Shown here: one piece after another, positions 1-10,443 of the stretch | Position numbering within the stretch: the first letter of the stretch is position 1 | Layout of the letters: each line of letters begins with the position of its first letter | Source of the DNA: Calvatia gigantea | Taxonomy: Eukaryota; Basidiomycota; Agaricomycetes; Agaricales; Lycoperdaceae | Length of the DNA: 64,000 nucleotides | Direction: 5' to 3' | NCBI GenBank assembly: GCA_025093985.1 | Contig: JACAAK010000018.1 | Location: forward strand, 62,001-126,000 | Made by a program: the position numbers and the translations under genes | Notes under the pieces: generated by a model | The model's database searches: none | The model's input: only the letters and a program-made list of their open reading frames with translations | What the model was told of the DNA's origin: nothing

Positions 1-660
1 CGCGACTGAAAAAGGGACTGAAGGTATGCCGTTCGCGAATTTACTCCATAGTCTAAGTGGCAGGAAAGAGAGTAGGTCGCGGATCCGAACGCAATTCGAG
101 GAGGCCACGCTTTCGTGAGTCGGCGGTGAAAGGTGGATGGTGAGTGGAGAAACAGATTTTGCACGAGGGACTCAGTCTCACTCGGGAGACTATCATTGTG
201 TTGCTTAGGGAGTGTAGGTCATCTTTCCGGGTAACATTTAGTAGGATTATACTCAATAGTTAGAGTCACTCAACCTGTTGACTTGTCACCAGGGCTAGAG
301 ATGCAATGATCAAGCTTCGGGAGTTTGAGGGGCTGTCTCAGTTTTTATTCTATCTAATTACTTTGCCTTCCTAGCTCGCAGTGTGAGTAAGAGAAACGCA
401 AGTATACTGACCCAAAGCGACCCAAAGCTAGTGTTTGGTTCATACGAGTGACTGTCATCCCAAGTAGTTCTGCACGTTTCAAAAGAATTTGTTTGCGAAA
501 GCCTAACAGGTCGCCAAGTTGGGACAAACAAGTTTCTGATGTCATCAAGTGACGACATTCATTCTGTACATCATCACATGCCACGGGCGTACCATTTTGC
601 CACTTCGATAACAGCCATTCCAAACTCCAGGTTTGCTGTTCCTTGTTCAACTTCTTTACA
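1..660. other. No supportable gene
   Basis: I see no conserved motif here. The open frames on either strand are short, several depend on non-ATG starts, and none resembles a family I know. The minus-strand frame at 354-650 is the longest, but it begins at a TTG and has no recognisable domain. The segment ends where the aminotransferase-like fragment begins at about 679. Confidence 0.5.
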
Positions 661-678
661 GCCCTGGATACATTCCGC

Positions 679-1114
679 TATATCCTACTGTTTTTGAAAT
701 CGAACCAAAGAACCTCGCGAAGCAACTGCCAGAAGGCAAGAAATGCGTCGTGGTCCTTGACAACATCATCACATACCCGGAGGCCCTCGTCCCGTGGCAA
801 GAACTTGTCAAAATATGCAAGGAAGAAGGTGTTTGGAATGTGATCGATGCAACCCACTCGATTTGAGAGCAGAACTCTAACCTGACGGAGGCCGCGCCCG
901 ATCGCCGGCCTTCAGTACGCCTGACAGCTATGGGCTCGGGCAAAGGACGTCTTGTTGATACCGGCGTGAAACTGCTACAAATTGCTTTACGCTCAACGGC
1001 TTGTCGCGATGCTGTATATTCCTGAACGGTAAACATCCCCATTTCGCGAACGGTCATAGATCAACCGGGGTGTTCAGCTTGAATTCTAGCAACCGCCACG
1101 TCGTCGGGACTTCT
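679..1114 (+). pseudogene. PLP aminotransferase class V fragment, copy 1
   Basis: A short piece of a fold-type I PLP enzyme (aminotransferase class V, like the fungal isopenicillin-N-epimerase-like proteins). The frame at about 690-866 reads LPEGKKCVVVLDNI, then PWQELVKICKEEGVW, then a DATHSI motif in the place where this family has the PLP-binding Asp. A stop follows at once. Further on, in another frame, AMLYIPER at about 1004-1027 resembles the RGCA-LYVP region after the PLP lysine. The N-terminus, the Schiff-base lysine region and the C-terminus are missing, and frames are broken, so it cannot make an enzyme. A near-identical copy lies at 12405-12844. The common sequence ends sharply at 1114, where a Tc1 terminus begins here and a different gene begins in the other copy. 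Confidence 0.7.
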
Positions 1115-1129
1115 ATTCATATCACCACA

Positions 1130-1288
1130 GGAACTTAATATTACATAATGCTGTTTATACCTATTTGTAGATAAGATACAAGACTACCTACATTTAAATT
1201 CTGAAGTGGATACCTTTACTGGTTGCTGAGTTATTTGAGATTTCATGAAAAAGTCAAAATCATTGGAAGGGTTTTGTCCCTTACTGTA
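1130..1288. mobile_element. Tc1 family A terminal inverted repeat, isolated
   Basis: The last block reads cattggaagggttttgtccc then ttactgTA, the outer end of the Tc1 elements in this window. The preceding 130 bp align with the subterminal region of the family B elements (motifs such as gataagatac-agactacctac and ttaaatt-gaagtg). No transposase is attached on the inner side; the aminotransferase fragment lies there instead. It is duplicated at about 3618-3776 as part of the 1.09-kb direct repeat. Confidence 0.7.
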
Positions 1289-1292
1289 TACT

Positions 1293-1626
1293 CATAATCT
1301 TGGCCATTCGTTTACCACGTTCAGGAATCAAGTTATAACAATAATTGAAAGTCTTGCTTTCTCCCCCAATTCACTGACGGAAATCCGAGGCTTCAAGTGA
1401 TTGGACGAATCAAAGTTAGTGGCAAACATGGGTCCGAGAATGCAGACAACGCATACCCGTACCAACAGTAAGGAAAGGGATCCAATCAGTTGTGCCGTTC
1501 CCTACATGGAGGAACGGGGTGTTTGCTATAGCGACAAAACCAAGCAAGAGGCCACCTCACATTCCCACTGGATAAGGAAGTCCTCTAAAGCGCGCTTCTG
1601 AAGTGGCTTGTACGCATGAGAGGTTG
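1293..1626 (-). pseudogene. Inverted fragment of unidentified gene G
   Basis: Reverse complement of the segment at about 12848-13190, which belongs to the unidentified gene described at 12848-14129. Here it is oriented opposite to the aminotransferase fragment and sits between two Tc1 family A ends. The 66-codon plus-strand frame inside it (1401-1601) also occurs at 3889-4089 and, on the other strand, at 12874-13074. It recurs because the DNA is repeated, and I do not believe it is a gene. The true coding strand is minus. Confidence 0.6.
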
Positions 1627-1873
1627 ATCAACATTATGAGTCCATTGGAAGGGTTTTGTCCCTCTGTCTGAAACTACACAAAATCAGTTCTCTAGTACTT
1701 TGTATAGCCCCCTTTGGCCTGTAAAACAGCCTGAACCCTCCTAGGCATACTCTCTATCAAATTCTGACACACTGATGCAGGAATTTTGCCCCATTCTACA
1801 GTATATCCACCCTTTCTCTGAGTTCAGTTATGCTGGAAGGGTAGTTTTCATACTCTTCTAGCCTGTTTTTGAC

Positions 1874-3262
1874 TTAAGTCCAGAGCTGTTCAATGGGATT
1901 AAGGTCTGGGGACTGTGGTGGCCACTCCATAACCTTTAAACCACTGTTTTCAAGCCACATTTTTGCTTTTTTGCTTGTGTGTTTGGGGTCATTGTCCTGT
2001 TGGAAAAGGACTTGCCACTTCTTCTTCCTGTATTTCTTGAGACTTTGGTAAAGTTTGTCATCCAAAATGCAAACATAAAGGTCACCATCCATGGTACCTT
2101 CAATGTGGTGTATATGGCCAGGCCCCTGCCATAGCATGCACCCCCATATCATGCAAGAACCTCCTCCAAACTTGACAGTTCCATTCACCAGCCTGTCACT
2201 AAGCCCCTTGTTGAATCTTGCTCCGTACCACTACGTTGGTTCAGTCTATTTATAGCTGAAATGGGGTTCGAGTATTTCACCTTCAGAGGGTCGATAATAA
2301 CGGACCATCACAGACTACGTACGCAGTAGTTGTACCGCCCTTCTGGTAGTCGGTTATTCACTCTGCATGGAACCTTCTAGTACATGCGTCGTACACAGTA
2401 TGCTCCAATTATGCTACTGGTAGTTAGACCTCACCCGTATAAGGGTTTAGAGTGCACAGACCAGGGATATTAGTATATATACCCTTATATAGCATTGTAG
2501 TATGTACGCCTTTTAGGTAGGCCTTCGGGCTAAGACAATATGTCTTCTCTCCTCTACGCTAGCTTCTTTAAGCATCGCTTCCCTTCTCCTCAAGACTCTC
2601 TGAGTACGCTGGTATAAGCAGGACTCTGTCCGCTACCATGCGCCTCTCCTACTGGACCGTCTCCTGGATGAATACGACTACCCTCCACCGCTGACGCCTA
2701 CACGCTTAGGTAGTGTGAACTTATATTGGGATGTCTACTCATTCTCTCAACACCCCTCTCCTGCTGTTTTCCACACCCAATGCCTTCCATCTGACCCCAT
2801 CCAATTGATTTTAGTCTCATCTGTCCAAACTACCTGCTTCCAGTCCTCCACAGTCCAGTTTGCATATGTTTTTGCAAACACCAGCCTCTTCTGCTTGTGA
2901 ACCCTAGTGAGTAAAGGCTGTTTTCTCTTCACTACAGCCTTCATCTCTGCCCTTTTGAGTGTCCTTCAAATTGTTTTGGATGAAACAGGTTGGTTGGTAA
3001 CATTTTGGAGGGCCTTTGTGACCTGAGAGGCATTATCGGCCTTGCAAGAGGTGAGAAGTTGAATGGCATATTTGGTATCAGAGGGGGAAAGCTTGCTTAG
3101 ATGGCCACCAGTGGATTTGGAAATTGTTGGCCTATGTTTAGAGCGAACTCTAGAGATAGTACTGAGGGAATAACCAGTAGTGGAAGCAATTTGGGTAGCA
3201 GTATGTCCTTTGTCAAGGAGAAAGAGGATATGATCAATCTGAGAAGAAGAGAGAGGTTTCAT
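1874..3262 (-). pseudogene. Broken Tc1 family A transposase
   Basis: Would be a DDE transposase acting on Tc1 TIRs in the nucleus. Its pieces align along their length with the intact family B protein (6263-7336): MKPLSSSQIDHIL matches MRSLSSTQTNRVL at the N-terminus, WKQVVWTDETKINW holds the first catalytic Asp, LFQQDNDPKHTSKK the second, and PPQSPDLNPIEQLW the Glu. It is split by the solo LTR and by a frameshift near 2950. Roughly 60-65 C-terminal residues after PIEQLW, present in family B, are also not in frame. Non-functional. Confidence 0.85.
2209..2752. mobile_element. Solo LTR (544 bp) with 5-bp target duplication
   Basis: The insert begins tgttgaatc and ends ctcaaca, the TG...CA form of an LTR with short terminal inversion TGTTGA/TCAACA. 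The flanks are cccct at 2204-2208 and cccct at 2753-2757. Removing the insert plus one cccct restores the transposase reading from GTVKFGGG back to WVWKTAGEG. It holds no coding sequence, as expected for an LTR left after LTR-LTR recombination. A truncated right part of the same LTR recurs at about 5003-5170. Confidence 0.85.
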
Positions 3263-3482
3263 GTCAACAGAAGATAAGTTATTGGGTTACTTTGGCCTGG
3301 AGAAGTAAGCTTTCATCTTTATACACAATCTACTCTCATCATATGATTTTATTTGAATTTGTTTGAGAGCAGTAAACAGAGTTATGTGCCTGGAGAAGAT
3401 GAGGGACAAAACCCTTCCAATGCACTCATAATATTCAATAATTCATATCTCCATAGAAACAAAGTATAATATTAAATGCTTA

Positions 3483-4571
3483 AACGGCTTGTCGCGATGC
3501 TGTATATTCCTGAACGGTAAACATCCCCATTTCGCGAACGGTCATAGATCAACCGGGGTGTTCAGCTTGAATTCTAGCAACCGCCACGTCGTCGGGACTT
3601 CTATTCATATCACCACAGGAACTTAATATTACATAATGCTGTTTATACCTATTTGTAGATAAGATACAAGACTACCTACATTTAAATTCTGAAGTGGATA
3701 CCTTTACTGGTTGCTGAGTTATTTGAGATTTCATGAAAAAGTCAAAATCATTGGAAGGGTTTTGTCCCTTACTGTATACTCATAATCTTGGCCATTCGTT
3801 TACCACGTTCAGGAATCAAGTTATAACAATAATTGAAAGTCTTGCTTTCTCCCCCAATTCACTGACGGAAATCCGAGGCTTCAAGTGATTGGACGAATCA
3901 AAGTTAGTGGCAAACATGGGTCCGAGAATGCAGACAACGCATACCCGTACCAACAGTAAGGAAAGGGATCCAATCAGTTGTGCCGTTCCCTACATGGAGG
4001 AACGGGGTGTTTGCTATAGCGACAAAACCAAGCAAGAGGCCACCTCACATTCCCACTGGATAAGGAAGTCCTCTAAAGCGCGCTTCTGAAGTGGCTTGTA
4101 CGCATGAGAGGTTGATCAACATTATGAGTCCATTGGAAGGGTTTTGTCCCTCTGTCTGAAACTACACAAAATCAGTTCTCTAGTACTTTGTATAGCCCCC
4201 TTTGGCCTGTAAAACAGCCTGAACCCTCCTAGGCATACTCTCTATCAAATTCTGACACACTGATGCAGGAATTTTGCCCCATTCTACAGTATATCCACCC
4301 TTTCTCTGAGTTCAGTTATGCTGGAAGGGTAGTTTTCATACTCTTCTAGCCTGTTTTTGACTTAAGTCCAGAGCTGTTCAATGGGATTAAGGTCTGGGGA
4401 CTGTGGTGGCCACTCCATAACCTTTAAACCACTGTTTTCAAGCCACATTTTTGCTTTTTTGCTTGTGTGTTTGGGGTCATTGTCCTGTTGGAAAAGGACT
4501 TGCCACTTCTTCTTCCTGTATTTCTTGAGACTTTGGTAAAGTTTGTCATCCAAAATGCAAACATAAAGGTC
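3483..4571. repeat. Direct duplication, copy 2 of 2
   Basis: Second copy of the segment at 995-2083. It ends inside the transposase C-terminal coding region at the bases acataaaggtc and joins directly to the N-terminal coding part of ORF1. A Tc1 fragment is therefore fused in front of another transposon-like gene. Confidence 0.85.
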
Positions 4572-4999
4572 CGATTTGAAGCACAACTTCGGGGAGCCAG
4601 GGGCCCGTTGATGCGAGCATTGGCTGAACTTGGGACGATGCCGGGTTTCGATACTGATGCCACCGACCTAGAGTTCACACAACCTGCTCCTATGGTTGAC
4701 TTGGATGACATGTCAGCAGATATCCCTGCTATGGCTGGCTTCGTCGACTTGGCAAATATCGATTTAACACAGCTCGAAGGCGAACTTGAGCCTTCCTTGG
4801 AACAAGCCGAACATGATCATATTTCGCAATCTCTAGTGGCTTGGTTGCGTGATGGGCCGGGAGTTGATACTTACTCAGATAGTTCTGGGGAAGAGCACGA
4901 CAACGATCTCCCGTTGGAACTTGAGCCGACAGAGCAAGGTAAGGTTCAATTCCCTGGTGGCCGCCAAATGCTGATGGCTACTTACAGCTCCAAATGTTA

Positions 5000-5508
5000 T
5001 TATTCTCCTCAAGACTCTCTGAGTACGCTGTATAAGCAGGACTCTGTCCGCTACCCATGCGCCTCTCCTACTGGACCGTCTCCTGGATGAATACGACTAC
5101 CCTCCACCGCTGACGCCTACACGCTTAGGTAGTGTGAACTTATATTGGGATGTCTACTCATTCTCTCAACACCCCTCTCCTGCTGTTTTCCACACCCAAT
5201 GCCTTCCATCTGACCCCCATCCAATGATTTAGTCTCATCTGTCCAAACTACCTGCTTCCAGTCCTCCACAGTCCAGTTTGCATATGTTTTTGCAAACACA
5301 CAGCCTCTTCTGCTTGTGAAACCCTAGTGAGTAAGGCTGTTTTCTCTTCACTACAGCCTTCATCTCTGCCCTTTTGAGTGTCCTTTCAAATTGTTTTGGA
5401 TGAAAAACAGGTTGGTTGGTTAACATTTTGGAGGGCCTTTGTGACCTGAGAGGCATTATCGGCCTTGCCAGAGGTGAGAAGTTGAATGGCATATTTGGTA
5501 TCAGAGGT
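5000..5508 (-). mobile_element. Tc1 A3: internal fragment inside ORF1
   Basis: Copy of about 2585-3085 of element A1: the right part of the solo LTR plus the middle of the transposase. It has no TIR at either end and no TA duplication, and several 1-bp indels relative to A1 (for example in the stretches matching 2800-2830 and 2880-2900). Because it contains LTR sequence joined to transposase sequence, it must derive from an LTR-bearing copy such as A1. Confidence 0.75.
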
Positions 5509-6262
5509 CAAACTTATCCGTTTACACAGGAAATCTGCAACCCCCTTGTTCGCCCATATCTCCGTGTGCTTCCGGAAGAGAAAAGACGTGATCTCAGTGA
5601 AGCTTGTCAGTTTTCACGGTGGCGCCATGAATTAGACCCTGATATCGCCACCCCAATGGTTCATCTTGGTTCTCAGGACTTCTACGTCTTTGAGCCTGCT
5701 CTTCTACTTGATGATACTCTATGCATGCCTGTCCGGTGGTTTCGTCGGGATGGGATGATCTTTGCTGATGCTTGGGAGATGGCGATGGGCATAGATAACA
5801 GCAGCCAAAAGGGGTGGTATGTCCTTGAGTACCGACTCCAGCAAATAGATCAATCGAAATTTATTGCATCATTCCCATATCTTTGTGAGAACTTCATGCA
5901 CAGGGAAGGTGTTCCCAACCCACGGAAAATATTAGGTAAGGATCGTCCTCAATGTAAATTCATGTGTTGAACTGTACTCCATAGGTATCATCAAGCAACC
6001 CAACTTTCAGAAGATCAGCTCATAACTCAAGGACTACTGTGGCTGTGCACTTCCTAATTTAATTGTAGATAGTCCAGTATCTTATCTAATCATATGCAAA
6101 GTATGATTATGTAATCCTTTGTTTTGGGGGAGTTATTAATTAATTAATATTTTAAGTACATTGGAACAGTTTTGTCCCTCTCAAATTCTGAGCACATGAC
6201 TTCGTTTATTGCAATCAAATAAATACAAATAAAATCATGTGACCATGTAGGGTGATGTATAA

Positions 6263-7336
6263 ATGGATGTGCTTATTCTCAGGTGCAAATTAACTCCCCC
6301 ACTATACCTTTACAACTATATGCGCTCTCTTTCCTCTACTCAGACCAATAGAGTCCTCTCTTACCTGGACCAAGGGAAATCTGCTCATCATATTGCTTCT
6401 ATTACTGGTCTGGGAGTCAGTACTATTTCTAGGATTCGCTCCAAACATAGATCAACACTTTCCAAATCTGTTGGTGGCCGCCCATCTAAACTTTCTCCCT
6501 CTGATATCCACTATTCTGTTCGCCTCATCACCTCTCGCAAGGCTGACAATGCCTCCCAAGTCACCAAATCACTTCAAAATGTTATTGCCCAGCCTGTATC
6601 CACCAAAACAGTGCGCAGGGCACTCAGAGGAGCTGGAATGAAGGCTGTAGTCAAGCGGAAACGACCTAAACTTACTGCTGTCCATAGGAGGAAAAGGTTG
6701 GAGTGGGCAGAAGCACATGTTAACTGGACCCTGGAGGACTGGAAGAGGGTTATTTGGACAGATGAGTCCAAAATCAATTGGTTTGGATCAGATGGAAGGG
6801 TTTGGGTATGGAAAAAGGCAGGAGAGGGGCTGAATGATAGATTGGTTGAGGGAACAGTCAAGTTTGGTGGAGGAAATGTGATGATCTGGGGTTGTATGCT
6901 GTGGGATGGAGTGGGGTTTGCCACTAAAATTGAAGGGAAGATGGATGCTGACCTTTATGTTCAAATTTTGGGGGATGAACTAAAGAGGAGCATCAGGTGG
7001 TATGGGAAGAATGAGGAGGATATGGTCTTCCAACAGGACAATGACCCCAAACACAAGAGCAAAAAGGCTACAAACTGGCTAGATGAGTCTGAATTGGAGG
7101 TTATGGTATGGCCCCCACAGTCTCCAGACCTTAATCCCATTGAACATCTCTGGACTCACCTCAAGAATAAGCTGGGAGAGTATGATACTCCTCCTGATAG
7201 CATGAATACCCTATGGGAGAGGATACAAAAGGAGTGGGATGACATAGAACCAGAAGTGTGTCAGAATCTGATAGAGAGTATGCCTAGGAGGGTCCAGGCA
7301 GTTTTACAGGCCAAGGGAGCTTATACCAGGTACTAG
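6263..7336 (+). CDS. Tc1-family transposase B1 (intact)
   Basis: Cut-and-paste DDE transposase; it would bind Tc1 TIRs and insert at TA. The 357-codon frame is uninterrupted. The likelier start is the second ATG at 6320 (MRSLSSTQTNRV), because it aligns with the start of family A (MKPLSSSQ) and gives 338 residues, the usual Tc1 length. A paired-like/HTH DNA-binding region occupies roughly the first 110 residues (SAHHIASITGLGVSTISRIRS, then SVGGRPSKLS). Catalytic residues: Asp in IWTDESKINW, Asp in VFQQDNDPKHKS, Glu in SPDLNPIEHLW, with 34 residues between the last two (DD34E). The C-terminal QNLIESMPRRVQAVLQAKG is typical of Tc1. No stop or frameshift, so it could be active in trans, but this copy lacks its left outer TIR. 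Confidence 0.92.
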   Translation: MDVLILRCKLTPPLYLYNYMRSLSSTQTNRVLSYLDQGKSAHHIASITGLGVSTISRIRSKHRSTLSKSVGGRPSKLSPSDIHYSVRLITSRKADNASQVTKSLQNVIAQPVSTKTVRRALRGAGMKAVVKRKRPKLTAVHRRKRLEWAEAHVNWTLEDWKRVIWTDESKINWFGSDGRVWVWKKAGEGLNDRLVEGTVKFGGGNVMIWGCMLWDGVGFATKIEGKMDADLYVQILGDELKRSIRWYGKNEEDMVFQQDNDPKHKSKKATNWLDESELEVMVWPPQSPDLNPIEHLWTHLKNKLGEYDTPPDSMNTLWERIQKEWDDIEPEVCQNLIESMPRRVQAVLQAKGAYTRY

Positions 7337-7360
7337 AATACCCATTTTGTATATAAATTT

Positions 7361-7576
7361 CAAGAGGGACAAAACTGTTCCAATGCACTTAAAATATTAA
7401 TTAATTAATAACTCCCCTAAAACAAAGGATTACATAATCATACTTTGCATATGATTAGATAAGATACTGGACTATCTACAATTAAATTAGGAAGTGCACA
7501 GCCACAGTAGTCCTTGAGATATGAGCTGATCTTCTGAGAAGTTCAAAACATTGGAACGGTTTTGTCCCTTACTGTA
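7361..7576. repeat. Right TIR of B1 with inner and outer inverted motifs
   Basis: The inner motif gggacaaaactgttccaatg (about 7363-7382) and the outer motif cattggaacggttttgtccc (about 7550-7569) are reverse complements of each other apart from one base, about 165 bp apart. The same arrangement occurs at 57175-57390 and 61360-61560, so each Tc1 B end is itself flanked by an inverted pair. Confidence 0.8.
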
Positions 7577-10443
7577 TGTCAGGAAACTTGTCGAAGCGGT
7601 GGAATAAGCATAATAGTTTTCTTTTTACTCTGGCCAGGCTTCCTCACAACCAAGCTCACTTGGAATATTACATCCACTTTATCTGCACATCAAACATCAC
7701 ATCACCAGCTGAGATGTTGGGTGGCATCACCGAACAAGTGGGTTAAACATACAACTTCTTAAGTATGATTTCTGAATGAGGTTCATGGCAGGTCAATGAT
7801 GGACAACAAAATGGTATCTGGGCCCATGACTGTCTGTTGGATGAACCAATTTTGATTATACCTTGTGTTCTGGCCATACTTGGGGATAACCCAATACAAA
7901 GTGAACTTTCATGCCATATTGGCCTTCATGGAAAGTTTTTCTGTCGATGTTGCCTCACGAAGGGTCAGGATGTTAAGGAACTGGTAGATGTGAGGGCTGG
8001 GAAGCATGTTCATCCTTGGAATGAGGAGGTTGCCAGTAATACAAGTGATGGCTCGGGTGTATCATTGAGAATGAATGAATCTCCAAGGTTGGGGAGTCGA
8101 TGAAGGCGGGGTGTTGAAACAGCCTCACAAGTCATAGACTGGGTTAAACGTTTCATGCAGGTAAGATAATAAACTTGGCATTTGTGGCCATACATGGGTA
8201 GCAGTATGTTTTGACAGATTATAGATTGGCCAGCTTCAATGGAAATTGGACACCATCCGAAATCTTGAAGAGATCTTTGCAACTGCAATTTCAGTCAAGG
8301 GAAAAACACATGCCCAAAACTTGAAGACACAGTATGGGTTGAAAGATCCATATCAAGAGTATTTCCTTGGACAAATTTTTAGTTTTTCAAAGTGTCTCTC
8401 ACCCAGAAATAATGAACGACAGGAACGTATCAATGAGTATATTTCACATCTCCCCCCTGATTTGACAAGTCCAATCTGGCGACTCTAGAGAGGCAAGTCC
8501 ATACCTAATTTCTTGAAGTTGCATCATGTCAATTGTTGCAATAGATCTCAATCCACACCAGGACACTCCCATGGAGATTTTACATGTCATTTTACTTGGT
8601 TTCGTGAAGTATTTTTGGCATGATGCGGTTTCACACCTGAAAGACAGTGCAAAAGACACATTGAAAATCCGATTGACATCATTCAATGTGTCAGCTCTAC
8701 AAATCCCCCTAATTTATGGCAAGACACTTGTTGATTATGCAGGTTCATTGACAGGACGAGATTTTCATGTCATCACCCAAGTTGCAGCTTTTGTCCTCTA
8801 TGATCTGGTGCCACCATTGTGTTACAAGGCATGGCTTGCACTCAGTTGACTGATGCCACTCATCTGGCAACCTATCATTGAAGACATTGAAACGTACCTC
8901 ATTAGTGTTAAAACCCGAATTAATTCACCCTTATTGATGATTTTTGTGCTAGAATGAACTTGATACTCTTATTCAACAGTTCCTACTCAGCGTTGTACAG
9001 TGGACACCCCAGTGGTTTAATAAACCAAAGTTCTACATCCTACTTCACCTTATTGGCCATATTTGTTGATTTGGACCAGCAATTCTATTTGCGACAGAGT
9101 CATTTGAGTCATTCAATGTACTCATCTGATCTCTCAGTGTTGCAAGTAACTGATAGGCACCTTCCCAAGACATTGCAAGAGGCTTTGCATCAATCAACCA
9201 TATCTGACATATCCTGAGTGGGGGCTATCTTGCTATCAATAAAACATCAGGAGACCCCCCTGGTGAGGTCCCAGCAACGAGGACATGGAGGACTGTGGGG
9301 TCAGGTCCACAGAGCTTAGTCCAGTTTGATGAAACAATTCAGGAAGCATTTGGGTTTCCAAAGGATTATCAGAAGGGTTCAAATCCAAATTGTATGTAGG
9401 CTCCATATGTTCAACTCCCAGCCCTTGAAGATACATACCTTACAGATCAGGTAATAATTCAGAAGAAAGGCCAGGGAGCCATGGTCTGGAATGATATGCA
9501 ATCTTCAAAATATGTTCCACATGGACACAGTAATTTAAACCATTGATATCATTCTTGTGAGACATGTGTTCTCCAGGATGGAAGTCCATGCAAACTGGGA
9601 TTGTTCATCATCACAAGGAGTTCTGATATGGAATCAAGAGTGTATATGGTGGTGGAAATGCTTCAAATAATCAGATCTGACTCAGAAGTTGCTGGGTGTC
9701 CATCACTTTTCCTCCTTCAAGTCTATGACATTATAGGGCTTTCCACACAATATGAAATGCCTTGCTTATGCCCCCTCACTTCTCCATTATCAGATCCCTC
9801 CCATCCTTTACTGTGTCACATAATTCTTAACCACTCAGTATGTTTTCCCAGTATGGAACCTATATATGACTAAGCCTAACTTAGGATGTCCAATGTGCTG
9901 TCAACGTCCAGCACAACTGTGGTGAGAAGAACTGTAGGCCTGCATGTTCCTGCCCTGTATATCAGGAACAAGAACAATGGAATGAATTTTCCTGGGAGAT
10001 CCTTCACACAGACCAGACTGACCTTGTATTGAATCTATTCTAGATGTGGAGCACTCACTACTTGCACCCCTTTCGACTTCATTTCCAGAAACCCACTACC
10101 ACTGAAACTAACAATGCTATTCAACATGGCATTCTGGTTGAGATTGGGGCTCAGAAACAATTACAACATAATAATACTGTACTGTGCCATAGAGCTTCTG
10201 GTTTGGGTATTGGTACAGGTAGACCACCAAGTTCTCTCAACAGAATATTAAATTTGTGATAACTACTCTGTGGAATTGCTTGCTGCAGCCTCTGTTGGCT
10301 GTTTGAGGCTGAGTTAGTGTCATCTCAAAGACAGTGTTTCTTTTTTAGGAAAACTGTCCTTTTTGGGCCCAATTGATTCCGGTCGTTGTGTTCAAGTTCA
10401 ACATGTTCATGGTTGCCACAGTTCTTTTTTTTTTTCATTCAAC

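Larger units (their letters stand above)
995..2083. repeat. Direct duplication, copy 1 of 2
   Basis: This 1,089-bp segment recurs at 3483-4571, offset 2,488, and appears identical where I compared it. It includes the end of the aminotransferase fragment, a Tc1 terminus, the inverted gene G fragment and the C-terminal half of a Tc1 transposase. Copy 1 continues into the rest of transposon A1. Copy 2 stops abruptly inside the transposase and joins ORF1. Confidence 0.85.
1643..3470 (-). mobile_element. Tc1/mariner element A1, interrupted by a solo LTR
   Basis: A Tc1-type transposon bounded inside by inverted copies of cattggaagggttttgtccc (1643-1662 and 3403-3422). The transposase is on the minus strand in pieces: N-terminal HTH part at 3262-2966, middle part with WTDE at 2944-2747, and C-terminal part at 2188-1874. 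The C-terminal part carries QQDNDPKH and SPDLNPIE, giving a DD34E-type catalytic triad (34 residues between the second Asp and the Glu). A solo LTR with a 5-bp target duplication lies at 2209-2752 inside the coding region, and a frame change separates the first two pieces. Outer TIR parts are missing on both sides, so the element is dead. Confidence 0.85.
6003..7576 (+). mobile_element. Tc1/mariner element B1, nearly complete
   Basis: Right end complete: inner inverted motif gagggacaaaactgttcc at about 7361, roughly 170 bp of subterminal sequence, then the outer terminus ending ...cccttactgTA at 7576. At the left end the outer terminal ~35 bp are missing; homology starts at aactttcagaagatcag about 6003. 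It contains one intact transposase ORF. It interrupts ORF1: TA at 7575-7576 is followed by tgtcaggaaac, which continues ORF1 (SGNLSKRWNKHN). Confidence 0.9.
4572..10257 (+). pseudogene. ORF1: large transposon-like gene, broken
   Basis: Remains of one long gene of a type I recall as highly repeated in Agaricomycete genomes; I cannot name a domain. Pieces in order: acidic N-terminal part (4572-4940, ending in an apparent intron 4940-4987); block with NPLVRPYLRVLPEEKRRDLSEA and DFYVFEPALL (5509-5940); SGNLSKRWNKHNS (7577-7620); GDNPIQSELSCHIGLHGKFFCRCC (about 7873-7950); DPHQDTP-like block with EILHVILLGFVKYFWHDAV (8540-8630); YAGSLTGRDFHVITQVA (about 8738-8790); C-terminal VNVQHNCGEKNCRPAC and DLVLN (about 9905-10040). 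It is interrupted by Tc1 fragment A3 and element B1. About 50 residues seem lost at the B1 site, and there is an in-frame TGA after WLALS near 8850. The upstream end is cut off by the 995-2083 duplicate. Confidence 0.65.

Noticed and set aside
1401..1601. 66-codon ORF present three times (1401, 3889, and minus 13074)
   Set aside because: It recurs only because the DNA is duplicated. The opposite strand carries the gene G coding frame, so this is a shadow frame.
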